Numbered from the stretch's first letter, positions 43,632 to 56,044 are shown. The stretch: 64,000 nucleotides of DNA from Tillandsia leiboldiana (GCA_029204045.2 CM055077.1:6525221-6589220); one strand, 5' to 3'. Numbers and translations are program-made. Notes: generated from the letters alone by a model not told the origin.

Positions 43632-43803
43632 ATTTTTAAAAGTATAAGTTCATTCATACTTATGAATTTTTTATCATAGAATTTGTATTGGGATATGTTA
43701 TATTGTAAAGGCGATTAAGGAGAAAAAAATACAATTGTACAAATTTCAATACAAATCTTATGGTAAAAAATTTAAGTATAAATGAACTTATACTTTTGAA
43801 AGT
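43628..43803. mobile_element. AGAGCTTATA-type MITE, copy 1
   Basis: The left AAAAGTATAAGTTCATTCATAC and the right inverted counterpart TATGAACTTATACTTTTGAAAG region enclose a palindromic 175-bp unit. Related copies lie at 44614, 44830 and 56038. Confidence 0.6.
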
Positions 43804-44237
43804 ATATATATATATATATATATTAGATATGTTTTGAATTATAAAATTGGAAGGTTTTCTAGTGCTATTCTATTTTGATTATCCCATTAAGTTAAGTTTA
43901 TATTATGTTTAAATCTTATTAAGATTATTCTTAATCTTAATGAATTCGTATTCTTAATTGTATTAGGATTTAGCCACTATTATAAATATAATTTATTTTA
44001 TTAATTTGGTGCGGCGGATGAGGAGTATGAGTGTATTTTGGAATTAGGATTTTTTAAGAGGCATATTGTGTACATCACTTTGATTATAATGAAAGTTTTT
44101 GCTCCGTCTTCGTCCGTGGACGTAGGCTAGTGGCCGAACTATGTAAATATTATATGCTTTATCTTTCTTCTCTCTTTCTCGATTCTCTTTTGGTATTTTT
44201 TGCATCCAACGAAGTAGATCTTTTTCGCTTTTGTCAT

Positions 44238-44243
<6 letters not shown>

Positions 44244-44320
<77 letters not shown>
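44244..44320. repeat. (TA)n(GA)n compound microsatellite
   Basis: A TA tract passes without a gap into a GA tract that ends exactly at the CCGGACTAT-type MITE. Confidence 0.9.
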
Positions 44321-44323
<3 letters not shown>

Positions 44324-44543
44324 CGGCTACTATACTATTAATAGTATTAAGTTATTGGGGCTATCAAGTTTTCTACCCTTAGATCAACCCCTTTGATCAT
44401 TTTCACTCGTTAGATTTTTTTATTTTTCCAACCACCTATTAAACCCAAGGAGCCCACTATCATCTCAACCACATATCTTTTAATTCAAGGGTTAAAAGTT
44501 TAATAGCACTAATGATTTGGTATTATTAATAGTATTCCAGCCG

Positions 44544-44550
<7 letters not shown>
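44321..44550. mobile_element. CCGGACTAT-type MITE, copy 2
   Basis: It starts GTCCGGCTACTATACTATTA and ends ATTAATAGTATTCCAGCCGAAC, a long imperfect inverted repeat, with (GA)n on the left and (TA)n on the right. Confidence 0.7.
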
Positions 44551-44613
<63 letters not shown>

Positions 44614-44617
<4 letters not shown>

Positions 44618-44748
44618 GAGCTACTATACTTTTAAAGTCAATTAAAGAAAGAGAAAGATAAAGTAAAAAACATAAATCTCAATACAAATCCAATGGTAAA
44701 AAGTTCTTAAGCATGGTTTGTCTTAAACTTTTGAAAATATATAAGCTC

Positions 44749-44756
<8 letters not shown>
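44614..44756. mobile_element. AGAGCTTATA-type MITE, copy 2
   Basis: It starts TAGTAGAGCTACTATACTTT and ends AAAATATATAAGCTCTACTA, sits between TA tracts, and is shorter inside than the copy at 44830. Confidence 0.6.
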
Positions 44757-44829
<73 letters not shown>

Positions 44830-44836
<7 letters not shown>

Positions 44837-45032
44837 TTATATACTCTCAAAAGCACAAGCCTAAATATGCTTGTGAATTTTTTACCATTGGATTTGCATT
44901 GAAATTTGTGCTATTTATTTTTTCTTTCTCTCTCTTTAGTTGACTTTACAAAAGCACAAATCCTAATGCAAATCTAATAGTAAAAAATTCACAAATATAT
45001 TTGGGCTTGTGCTTTTGAGAGTATATAAGCTC

Positions 45033-45037
<5 letters not shown>
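44830..45037. mobile_element. AGAGCTTATA-type MITE, copy 3
   Basis: This is the most complete palindrome of the family. TAGAGCTTATATACTCTCAA at the left pairs with TTGAGAGTATATAAGCTCTA at the right, and the arms extend about 90 bp each way. A GA tract lies on its left and a TA tract on its right. Confidence 0.75.
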
Positions 45038-45098
<61 letters not shown>

Positions 45099-45195
45099 CG
45101 TAGGGCTATACTCCTATGAGTATAAACCCTTTTGTACTCGTAACTTTTTCGCCGTTGGATGAAGAAATGTGCGGTTAGAATGATAGTGGTCCCTC

Positions 45196-45283
<88 letters not shown>

Positions 45284-45505
45284 CGTAGGGCTATACTCCT
45301 ATAAACCCTTTTGTACTCGTAACTTTTTCGCCGTTGGATGAAGAGATGTGCGGTTAGAATGATAGTGGTCCCTCTAGTGTTTAGTGGGTTGTTGGTGAAA
45401 TAGTATAAATTTTAGAAAACCACTATATCCTAACCACACGTTCCTTCATCCAAGGGTCGAAAACTTATAAGTACAAAAAAGTTTTACTCATAAAAGTAGC
45501 AGCCG

Positions 45506-45512
<7 letters not shown>
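45038..45512. mobile_element. TA tracts with two copies of a CTATACTCCTATA-type MITE
   Basis: TA tracts at 45038-45097 and 45208-45282 are each followed or preceded by TAGCGTAGGGCTATACTCC. The first copy (45098-45207) is truncated by the TA tract. The second runs to 45512 and ends AAGTAGCAGCCGGACTC next to a (CT)n(TA)n run. It is related to the CCGGACTAT group. Confidence 0.6.
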
Positions 45513-45571
<59 letters not shown>

Positions 45572-45605
45572 GTTTATATACTTGTAAGCGTACAAACTCA
45601 TCCAT

Positions 45606-46860
45606 ACTTGTAAATTTTTTATCATTGGATTTGTATTGAAATCCGTGTTATTGTAAAAGCATTTAAAAAGAAAGAAAGAAAGTATAATTGTACTTGCATA
45701 AATGTTCCTCTCCAAAAAGTCCCAATCAAATTGTACATAAAATATGGACTATTTTGCAAAAATACCCCTCTTTTCTCTATTTTTCACACATTTCGAGGCA
45801 CTAGAGTCGTCGAAATGGAAAACAGACTTCGCCACGACGTCCGACTCGACGAAACCTATCAAGTACCATATTTGGTTTTATGAGTTGGCACCCTGATAAA
45901 TTCTCGATTCATATTATACGGTGCAATTAACAGTTTGGCACGTATCTCGATGCTTTAGAGTCGTCAAACGCAGATTTCGTCAGCACCACTGCGCTCAGAA
46001 CGATGAAGCGATTAAAACCGACTATCTGGACCGTCAAATTCGGACTTCAGATGGTCGATCGGCCGACGTTGGTCGGCGGGGAATTTAAATTAGGAATTAC
46101 TATTCACAAATACTATTCACTTAAGTCGCGGGGCCTACTAGCTTCTTCGCTGATTTTTAAACGATCCGACCGTCGGATTGAAAATCAGTTTATACCATTT
46201 TCAATCGGTTTGACGAGTACTTGTAAATTTTTTATAATTGGATTTGTATTAAAATCCGTGTTATTGTAAAAGCATTTAAAAAGAAAGAAAGTATAATTGT
46301 ACTTGCATAAATGTTCCTCTCCAAAAAGTCCCAATCAAATTGTGCATAAAATATGGACTATTTTGAAAAAATACCCCTCTTTTCTCTATTTTTCACACAT
46401 TTCGAGGCACTAGAGTGGTCGAAATGGAAAACAGACTTCGCCACGACGTCCGACTCGACGAAACCTATCAAGTACCATATTTGGTTTTATGAGTTGGCAC
46501 CCTGATAAATTCTCGATTCATATTATACGGTGCAATTAACAGTTTGGCACGTATCTCGATGCTTTAGAGTCGTCAAACGCAGATTTCGTCAGCATCACTG
46601 CGCTCAGAACGATGAAGCGATTAAAACCGACTATCTGGACCGTCAAATTCGGACTTCAGATGGTCGATCGGCCGACGTTGGTCGGCGGGGAATTTAAATT
46701 AGGAATTACTATTCACAAGTACTATTCACTTAAGTCACGGGCCCACTAGCTTCTTCGCTGATTTTTAAACGATCCGACCGTCGGATTGAAAATCGGTCTA
46801 TATCATTTTCAATCGGTTTGACGAGACGATCACACTAGTGATTTCAGATTTTTGAGATCA
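45606..46860. repeat. 613-bp tandem segmental duplication
   Basis: Two head-to-tail copies begin TACTTGTAAATTTTTTAT, at about 45606 and 46219, and differ by scattered single bases. Each unit joins a MITE fragment to a piece of the LTR family found at 1391, so the duplication followed both insertions. Confidence 0.8.
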
Positions 46861-47010
46861 AACTCGAATCTAAAAAGGCAAAAAATAGTGCTATGAAAAC
46901 TGTGCAATTTGCACACTGGTTTACAACCACTTAGATTTATTTTTGCATTTCCTCATTCACATTCACATTTGAATTCCACAAATTCAAATTTTAATTTTTC
47001 AGATACTACA
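45700..47010 (-). mobile_element. LTR fragment related to the 1391 element
   Basis: The inverted sequence matches 1391-2050 in order: a TACTACA end, ATTCAAATGTGAATGTGAAT, CCGATTGAAAATGGTATAGACC, a CTATTCACTTAAGTCG stretch, and a GGTTTCGTCGAGYCGGACGT stretch. It ends at 47010 in AGATACTACA. The 613-bp duplication doubled part of it. Confidence 0.65.
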
Positions 47011-47950
47011 AAAAAAGAAAAAAAAATGCAATGAAGATGTTCGAGATTTTTGAAAAATGCTTAAATAGCATTTTTTAAGAAATTAAAAAGCACTCCAAAA
47101 ATCAAACCACAAGAGGTCAAATGGTTAAAAAAACGAATCCAATATGGATAGGATAGTGCTAAATTTGTATCCATATCTACATCAGATCCAGATACTGATT
47201 CGGATATTGGCCGAATACTAGAATTTAAATTCATATTCAGTAAAAATAAATTTTGATACGTATCAAATACTAAATGAATACAAATAGAATATTTAATAAT
47301 ATATATAAAGCTACAACTTTAAAAAATTGGTAACATATATCTAAATTTTCTAACAGGGAGAAGTCTGTATAAATAACCAGCCTTTTCAGAATTCTATAAC
47401 TCGACGTTCAAAATTGCCAGTCAACTTCTAAAAGAATAAAACATTAAAAAAAAAACAAAAACAAAAAACCATCATCATGAAATTATACATCATCAAGGTT
47501 GTGCTATAAATTTCTCTCAAAAAAAAAAGGTGGTGCAATAACCACTAGATGTTTCTTTTACTGCAGTAGTCAATAGTAATAGAACAGCAGCACAGACAAC
47601 TGATTCCAAAATATAGAAGACCATCACTAACCAAGAGGAAACAAAGCAGGACATATCTCGGAAATGAAACTGCTTTGAGAAAATTATGTTATGATTAGAA
47701 GCAAAGCAATTCCTATATGTAATACATTGTCTGCGTATCCAACGCACAGTTAGCATTGACCAAACTATCTGCAACATTTTCCAGTTTGTTAGTATTCTGA
47801 TACGTAAATATTCCTGTACAAAAGATCAGCTGCTAGAGGGTTTTTATCTGCCTATTCCATCCTAAAGATTACAAAAATGCAGGCTGCACCTGACAAGCTA
47901 GGATAGAAGTGTTGTCTACCTATATAGTAATGACTAGTTTGTATTGTTCT
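47011..47950. other. Intergenic / 3' side of DP gene
   Basis: This is AT-rich DNA with GATACG/GGATA words near 47140-47280, resembling parts of the hAT-like element. The DP 3' UTR should lie just below 47958. No canonical signal could be placed with confidence. Confidence 0.4.
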
Positions 47951-47957
47951 AAGACTA

Positions 47958-50900
47958 CTATAAACTCATGTTCGAACAGTCTAATGAGCTTTCGACGGCA
48001 CGATCGATTCTTTCTGCTTCAGTACGTAGTCTCATTGCCTTGAGGATTGAAGCATCATCATGCAAAGTGAACGGCGTCCTAAAAAGGAAATACGACATCA
48101 GGACAGAATACAAGGAAAAGGAAGAAGCATTCTCCAAGCCTATTCAACTGAAAATAAAAGGACCAAACTAACATAACACATAGATTATGGGAGTAATGGA
48201 GTGAAGAAGGTGCTAATACTAAGGGGCCAAAATAACATGATACATAGATTATGGGAGCAATGGAGTGAAGAAGGTGCTAATACTAAGGGGTTGTTTGGAC
48301 ATTGGAACAAGGTAGAAGGTTCTTTTATTTATTTATTTTTAATTGTTGTTGTCTATAACATTGCTTCTCGTTCCTAACAAGGTCTTGGCAACCACCATTT
48401 TTTGAAATAACGCATTCCACTTGCCAGGCAATTTATCTTGTTCCAAGAAAATAACTTAGAGGCCGAATATAGTATTCTGTCTTAGGCATCTAATCATACT
48501 ATACATCTACTAATTACTGTATTCTTTCTAAGTAAACAAAAGAAATATGGCATACACGATGTTCATGCATCCAAACAGACCCTAAATGTTTGAGTATCAA
48601 TACCCGTTGAAGTCAAAATGCACCAACTGCATGTTTTCTGAAATCTGGATCTCCACTGTCGCCTTGGGACTCGTCTGCTCCCACAAGACAAGAGAAAGTC
48701 AATAGAAAGAAAAGGTAATGCACGTATCCTACACAGATGGCCACACTATATAGAGAGCAATCACATACTTTGACCAACAAAAATGGTAGAGTGACACCTT
48801 CTGGACTATTATGTGACTTCTTCCTTATCTGGTTTTGTAACATGAGATTCTGGAGGTCTACAAACTGAAACGAAAAAAAAGAATTTCTTAATATCAGTCA
48901 AGCTGCAATAGCAGGTATATCCAAGAGATAACTTATCGGATTTATACATGAAGTATAGATATAAAATAAAACTAATAAGAGCCAGCAGCTAGATGCACAG
49001 AGAGCTTACTTGGTTCTCTAATTCTTTTAGAAAATTTGTCTTTTTTTCAATCCTACTTAATACTTCCAAGCGAACTTCCTGGAAAAATTACGAAGAATTT
49101 ATATCATGCTAACGGCAATAGGACAGAAAACAGTCAACAAGAGCAGCCGAGTCATGAAGATCAAAGTATCTCATAGTGTCACTAATCCCATCAAAAGGCA
49201 AAAAAAAGAAAGCTCACCTCCAACTTGTTTAACTGTTCAGACCTGCCAGAACGAAATCCTGTCCATTTTACCTCCTTCTTGTCCTTAACAATAACATCAA
49301 TTGCCATAAGGACATTAAAAGCATCATATACTCTCCGCCTGATGTTTTTCTCATCAAACTAACCAAGTACCAACAATTTAACCAGTCAATTTTTGGCATT
49401 TCCTAGTGTGCATGTATCAGTAAGTTGAAATTGTCGATGGGACGAAACATACCCCTACAAGTTCGCCATTATTAACAGCAGATCTCAATTCTGCCATAAT
49501 ATCGTCTGCAACCTGAAATACACAGCATCTAAGAAAGATTTTTAACCAGATAAAATTAAGCATTCAGGTACTAATGTACAATGCAGCTAAGTGAGAAAAT
49601 AAGAAGAACTCCAATGAGTTGAAGGCGATGTCTCTTTGAGAAAATACTACTATTTGATGTCAAATAATTTGCTCTTAAGTATCTATCAAAAAAACAGAGC
49701 CTCGAGCTGAAATTGCATTTTCGAAAATAAAGATAAAATACTTATAAAACAAAATGTGAATAACTTGCTGTATGAAATTAGTATAATTTACGGATGATGT
49801 AACAGAAGGAAACAAGCAAGAACAAGCACAGAATCTGCCATTAACATCATGTGTATACTGTAAACTGTGTCCAACATAAAAATATCATATATATCCTCTT
49901 TCCAGCAGTATAACGTAGTTTTGAGGAGAAAACACTGCCCGGGTTTTTTATGAGTTATGATTAAATAAATCACTGAGCAGATTGCAGTTTCTACTAGGCA
50001 GCATCTGTGAATTACCCAATGCAATATGACAACCTCTCTTGTATACATAGTAGCAGTATTCTATCTAATTGGACTCAGGTTATTTTACCTCAGATTACAA
50101 CATGTGGCTGTACAAGAACTTCTACTTTTTTATATTAACCCTCATTTGTTTGTGCTTATTTTTTTCTTTTCCTTTTTTGCTCAAGTTCTAAGATGATTAA
50201 ATGCACAGGTGGATAGCATAGTTTTGAAATATATGCAACTATAAGATTTGTTTGGCAACAAAAAAGCAAAAATTAGGAAGTAGTATTCCTATTGCATCTT
50301 TGTTTTCTTCCAAAAAAATAAAAATAGAAATGAGTTTGCAAAGCTAACCAACAATAACAAAGAGAAGCCCATCCAATAGCTCAGAATTTGAGCATAAAAA
50401 CAAAGAACATAATCGTAGCCAAACTAGGCCTTGCAGTTTTGCCTTTCTGCTTAAATTATAATAAAAAAGGGTTATGGTTACAACTAGCAAAGGCATATTG
50501 TATCACCAAAGGCCACTCTCAGCCCTACATTGCCTTAGCTGGTGGTCAATTCACTATTGGGCGAGCAAAAGATTCATGTCATTCACATTGCTTTCTCAAG
50601 TTTAGGGTAAATAATTAAAGAAAAGGAGATCCCTAAGGCTCTTTATGTTTCTAACTTTTAACAACAAATGAATCAAACAAAATAATTCTTTCCATTTTTC
50701 CCTTCTCTAAGTTTACTCATCATCACTGAAAAATAAGAACTGTAGAGCATAGCTCCGAGTCAAAAATATGAAATAGATCAAAAATCTTGATCCCAAATTG
50801 CTAAAATATACTTCAAAGTCATTCAAATATTTTCCATCAACAAAAGGGCCATGACTTCACAAATGGTAAATCTTCTTGCCAATACAATTTGGCCGTGATC

Positions 50901-51615
50901 TGAATGGAAAGAAAAACTCAGTCTAACCTAAATCAGTTTTTATATCATGGAAAAACACCCAAACTTCTCATGCTTAAATATCCATAATATTTTGTAGAAG
51001 TTCAATGACAATGATGTTGAAAAATATTTTGTTAAAATTATTCTTTGTTCAAGCATAATATAGAAAATATTAAGAGAATATGACAGAAAGCATAAAAGCA
51101 TTAGTAGAAGGCAGCATTCTACCTCATTATATGTGGTTCTTCCTTTTGCCTCAACTTTCCTACAAACTGAAAAAATATGACATCTTAGCATCTATGTAAA
51201 TGGTTAATATGTGATTTCAATAACTAATTTGCCACCAAGAATTTCCAAAAGCACAGAACACGTATTCCAGAATTTTACAATTTCTCAACAAAAATATTTA
51301 TAGAAGAGAAGATTCTGCCTTTGATAAGAACAATTTTGAGGGTGGCCTTTAATTGGTCTAGTCTAACCTATTTTACTGAACCGGCGAAGTCCCCAGCCCA
51401 CAATTCTTGAAGCTTTCTTTTTCACAGCACAACTGCTTCCAAAAGTAAGGTTAGGCAAGAAAAAGTGACCAAAAGAAAACATCTTTACAAAGTTTAGGAA
51501 GAACAATTATTATCCAAACGGGGAAATCAGCTCACCAATCAGAAACTTGGCATTTGTCGTCTTCTTGGATGTACAAGTCATTTAAATTCAATACATTGCC
51601 ACTTCCAGGAGTCAT
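47958..51615 (-). CDS. DP: E2F dimerisation partner (DP) transcription factor, spliced
   Basis: Minus-strand coding exons run 51615-51536, 51432-51368, 51166-51123, 49512-49453, 49358-49218, 49078-49010, 48864-48769, 48674-48604 and 48078-47958, all with GT-AG junctions. They total 248 codons in one frame. The winged-helix DNA-binding domain shows GLRRFSKIVCRKVE, KGRTTYNEVADDI and DEKNIRRRVYDAFNVLMA, and this last motif is diagnostic of DP. The dimerisation coiled coil follows (RIEKKTNFLKELENQ), then the conserved tail TLPFLLVK, QISENMQLVHFDFNGTPF and LHDDASILKAM. DP pairs with E2F to control S-phase genes in the nucleus. The length and tail resemble short DPA-like plant members more than DPB (about 385 aa). 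The start is the first in-frame ATG of the first recognised exon; further 5' coding sequence is possible. The acceptor at 51432 could also be 51435. Confidence 0.88.
48181..48286. repeat. 64-bp tandem duplication in last DP intron
   Basis: TAGATTATGGGAGYAATGGAG and the following bases are repeated with a 64-bp period (48181 and 48245). The Tourist-like MITE begins at the end of the second unit. Confidence 0.7.
48287..48582. mobile_element. Tourist-like MITE in last DP intron
   Basis: The ends are GGGGTTGTTTGGAC and, inverted, GGGTCTGTTTGGAT. TAA flanks both sides (48284..48286 and 48583..48585). The element ends 21 bp from the splice donor of the penultimate coding exon. Confidence 0.75.
49513..51122 (-). 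other. DP intron (1.6 kb) without further features
   Basis: This is AT-rich intron DNA between two exons of the winged-helix domain. The short frames in it, including one at 50388-50618, have no recognisable domain. Confidence 0.55.
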
Positions 51616-53540
51616 TGCTTTGCCACTGCCGTTTGATGAGGAAATAGTTCACATGTAACTTGAGCAAAACAACACAACAATTTATCAACTCCTACTTTAA
51701 AGTGCTCATAGCATACAAACTATTATTGTGAGGCAATTTAAGAATAGTTTTCTGATTATTCATATCCGATAGCACGTAGAAATCAACTGAAGCAGTTTTA
51801 GATCAGAGTCAACAAAGCAAATCATGCAAAACAACTAAGCAAAAGAAAATAATGCATAAATATTACGATTCCTGTCACATCTACAGCTTAGCCAGCTAAA
51901 ACATAATACAACATACCATACAGCACAACAATCAATATATCGAGGGGCAAGAGGAGCCGATCAAAAGCAACGATAGAACATTTATATTGAAGATCCTCCA
52001 TTATATTTGACCTTGATCATTTGAAACATCCAGTAACCAAAGATCAAGCTTTTTGCAACTCTTTTACTGTAAGATCCAACGGTCTCAAATTTGACAACTT
52101 AAAACAGTTAAAACAACGAATTTACTCTATCAGTGGAGTAGCACCCTAATCAAATGCATTTTGTTTTTAATTATTTCTAACAAACTAGGTAAAATTGTGA
52201 ATTCAACTAAAGTTAAAGTATCCTATACGGTATGAGTAGACTAATTAAGTTGGCATAGTAAAAGGACATTGAAAAGCTCTAACAATTCGAATCATATTTA
52301 AAAGCATGCTAGCATTTTGCTTATATATTATACAGCATTTTGGTTCATTCACTGATAATCGATCAACAGCCAGTTGACTGGTTTTTGTCCAAAATATCCA
52401 TACAAAATAATGGGCCAATTTGCAGTCTTCTTATAGGAAATCACAATTAGAAAAATTTCCTTCAAGAATTTTATCTACAATTACTTAAGGTCTCATTTAG
52501 TATTGAGGAATGGCTAACTCTATTGAACCAAATGGAGCATGGGCAAAAACAAGGGGGATACGCTTCGGCACTTTCCAATGGAAACGCAAAAATCATATCT
52601 TGTAATGATCCAACCCACTAACACTAACAACTCGTTGGGCCCCTAACTACAAGCCTTCCAATGGTGCCGCAAAAATCATATCTTGTAATAACCCAGCCCA
52701 CTAGCACTAATAACTCGTTGAACTGCTAACCACAAGCCCAAAATGCTCCCATCCGTGGGATTACTGAAGCGTTATAGGCTTTCCCTGTTTAGACCCACAT
52801 AGCACTTAGCTCTCACACTTTTAGCTGGTATTTGGCTTTAATGCCAAACGTAACATCCCAAAGTACTAACAGTAATAACTTGTTAGGCCTCAAACCATAA
52901 GCCCAAAATGCTTAAACCAAATTATTATTACCATGGTATGTGGTCCCATATACTCCCAATCACAATTCTTTTTCCATCCAATGTGAGACTACTGGAGCGT
53001 TACATATCTGAACCAAACTAGTGCAATCCAACCACATGTTATCATTTACAAAAACAAACAAAATATTCTCCTATCGCTTTCTCACGACATGTAACGCATT
53101 TTGTCAGGCGCCAGCAATCACAAACGACGTCGCAGTCAGATTGTTTAGTTTACTTTTCACTCTCAACATTCCAATTCAGCCCATTAATTAGTCCAACAAT
53201 CCTAAGCACAACAATTCGAGTAATCGACAAATCAAAAGTAACAGGACAACAATGTAATTAAACTGCTACAAGATTAATCACAAAACACACACAAAAAAAA
53301 AAAATGAATTTAAAAATGAAACGAGGAGCTTCTCTGTTCACATTCACACAAATTAGAGAGATATCAAATATATGAGAACATTAAACAATCCAAATTTCGA
53401 ACAAACTGGCATGAAATTGTAGGTTTACCCCGATAAAAGAAATGCCCTAAAGTAGAGAAACCAAATTGCATATAATTTCTTTTATAAATTCGGAAAGAAA
53501 AAAAAAAAGAAAGTGAGTTCAAATACTCAAATCAAACCTG
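51616..53540 (-). other. Probable first DP intron
   Basis: This is the region between the first recognised coding exon and a likely non-coding first exon near 53540-53640. It contains repeat fragments at 52600-53010. A small additional coding exon cannot be excluded. Confidence 0.45.
52610..53010. repeat. Three fragments of one LTR end, in DP intron
   Basis: TGTAATGATCCAACCCACTA, TGTAATAACCCAGCCCACTA and CGTAACATCCCAAAGTACTA are each followed by an AACTCGTTGG-like run and a CAAGCCCAAAATGCT-like run. All match the LTR end at 418-490. The order suggests repeated insertion or local duplication. Confidence 0.6.
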
Positions 53541-53570
53541 AAGGAAAAAAAAATGAAACTAGGGTTTGGG

Positions 53571-53614
<44 letters not shown>

Positions 53615-53650
53615 CGAACGATAGAGAAAGAGAGGGAAAATAAAATAAAT
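53541..53650 (-). promoter_or_regulatory. Likely 5' UTR/promoter of DP with (GA)n tract
   Basis: On the minus strand a CT-rich microsatellite (53575-53611) is followed by AAACCCAAACCCTAG and a run of T. A CCTTCAG|GTTTGATTTG junction then looks like a splice donor. CT tracts and AAACCCTA boxes are typical of plant leader regions. Confidence 0.45.
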
Positions 53651-53689
53651 GAGTGTAGGACGTACGATTATGAGGGGGCTGGAGGCAAG

Positions 53690-53888
53690 TAGGGATGTCA
53701 ATGTACAGGGATACATGAAGATTTTTCGGAATTTGAATTTGAATAATAAATTTATCGATGTTTAAACAAATATGAATTCGAATACGAATATAAAAAATAA
53801 TTATTTGATAAATTTGAATTCAGATTTGAATTTTAATTGTATCTCATCCGAATTCGAATTTGAATCCGATTGGAACCCAAATTAATTT

Positions 53889-53968
<80 letters not shown>

Positions 53969-54440
53969 CCGCTATTATACTATCAATAATACCAAGTATT
54001 TGGTGCTATCAAGTTTTCTACTCTTAGATCAACTCCTTTAATTATTTTCACCCGTTAAATTTTACTATTTTCCCAACCACCTATTAAACCCAAGGACCCA
54101 CTATTATCTCAACTATATATTTTTTAATTTAACGGTTAAAAATTTAATAGCACCAATAACTTGGCACTATTAATAGTATTCCAGCCTAGCTCTATATATA
54201 TATTTGATATTATATTTAAATTTATAATTTTAAATTTTAAATTTAATGTAATATATTTTAAAATATTATAAAAAAAAAAAGAGAAATAATTATTTCAAAT
54301 TTTCTAATTCGGTTCGGATTTTAAATTTTTGATCGGATTCGAATTTGGATATAAATTTTTTAAATTCATCAAATTCGAATTCAAATTCGAATTTCGAATT
54401 TGATAGTCGGATTCGAATTCAAATTTTTACAAATCTGCCC
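53690..54440. mobile_element. AT-rich element with nested TA tract and MITE
   Basis: GGAATTTGAATTTGAATAAT-type words at the left face inverted AAATTCGAATTC-type words at the right (54300-54425), suggesting an old inverted-repeat element. Inside it lie (TA)n at 53896-53964 and a CCGGACTAT-type MITE. The termini are not defined. Confidence 0.35.
53965..54196. mobile_element. CCGGACTAT-type MITE, copy 3
   Basis: It starts AGTCCCGCTATTATACTATC and ends TTAATAGTATTCCAGCCTAG. The interior parallels the copy at 44321, including CACCTATTAAACCCAAGG. Confidence 0.65.
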
Positions 54441-55061
54441 CCAATCCGAACAGCTGACATCTCCAAGGCAAGGTAGAAATATATGAAAACCCTTCATCTA
54501 TAGATCGTTTTGAAGTACGGCCCTTAACTTTAATTTTTGTGAAAAATGCACAAACATGAAACACTTTGTAAGGGTTTTTTTTTTCTCTCCTTTTTTTTCT
54601 GATTTCGGTGGTCAAATACGTGATTTTGAGAAAGTCGTCGGACGCAGATATTTATTTTGATATTAAAATTATAAAATTATTCAAAATATTACTCATAATT
54701 ATATAAAAATTGGTTTCTTGATTTATGTCGGATAGAGAAAAGCGAAATTTAATTTGCCAAACTCATAAATTCTCCACTCTCCAGCTTTTCACTTACAAAC
54801 CGTCCAAGTAAGCTCTTAAATTTTTAATTTTAACAATTAGATCTCCTAAAAAATTTAAAATAGCCAATGAGTTCTTCTTTTCAAGAGAATTTATTTAACA
54901 CTCATTCTCAATAAATATTTTGTGTGTGATCTTACAAAGCTTTGTAACAACTTAAAATCCATCTTTTTTATTTTTTATTTTAAAAAATGTAATGAAAAAT
55001 TAAGCATGTATTCGGCTATTTTATTTTTTTAATCCTTTTGTGTTATTTTATCTGTAAAACA

Positions 55062-55144
<83 letters not shown>

Positions 55145-55973
55145 TTGAAGCTTTATAAAATTATTTTTAAGACATACCACCAACGAGCTTTACCTTTGTC
55201 AATCGAAGTATTTGATAAGGTTTAGGGGTCTAATTGTTAAAATTAAAAGGCTAGAGATCCATTTCACAAAGATCAATAGTTTATGGAAAGGAAAATGCTT
55301 TATAGGGTGTTTGTGCATTTATCCCATAATTGTTAACTTCTTTTTTTTAAAATTGAATATTTATAGTTAATTAAATTAAAAAATTTGTTAAATTTTGTGG
55401 CCCAATTAGCTATTAATAATTATTCATTGTAGTTTTATTCACTATGAAAGTATTTTAAATATAATTAAATTTGATAAAATTATTAATTAGTTTGGTAAAA
55501 TCTCTAATTTATTTAGTTAAAATTAATAAATTATTAAAACAAAAAATTAAGTGATCTCAATCATATATAGAGTTAATTTCACACAATATATAGATATATT
55601 CATGAAAAGTCCAATTTTTCATATTTATTCCTTCAAAAGTCGTTTGTTGTTCATATATGTTCCTACGATCAATATCCGTTAGAAAAATATAGTTAATCAT
55701 AGATTAAATACTCAATCTTGGTTAGTTAGTGCGAAAAAATTATCTTTTTACTCTTTCAGATATTTTTGCACTATTCTAACCGTTGGAGCTTTTGGAGAGA
55801 TATATTTGAAAGTGCAAAATTAATATTTCGCTTATATTCTGTTAAAAAAATAAATAGTGAGCTAACAGTAATAAATCAAAAATATATATATGAACAATTT
55901 AAAACTTTTGAAGGGACAAATATAAAAAATAAACTTTAGAGGGATATATCTGTTATTCGATATGTAAATTAAC

Positions 55974-55975
<2 letters not shown>
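54441..55975. other. AT-rich intergenic DNA
   Basis: Contains one (TA)n tract (55066-55138). Otherwise I see no gene or defined repeat. Confidence 0.5.

Positions 55976-56044
<69 letters not shown>

Noticed and set aside
50388..50618. 76-codon frame in DP intron
   Set aside because: No domain; it lies on the opposite strand inside an intron.
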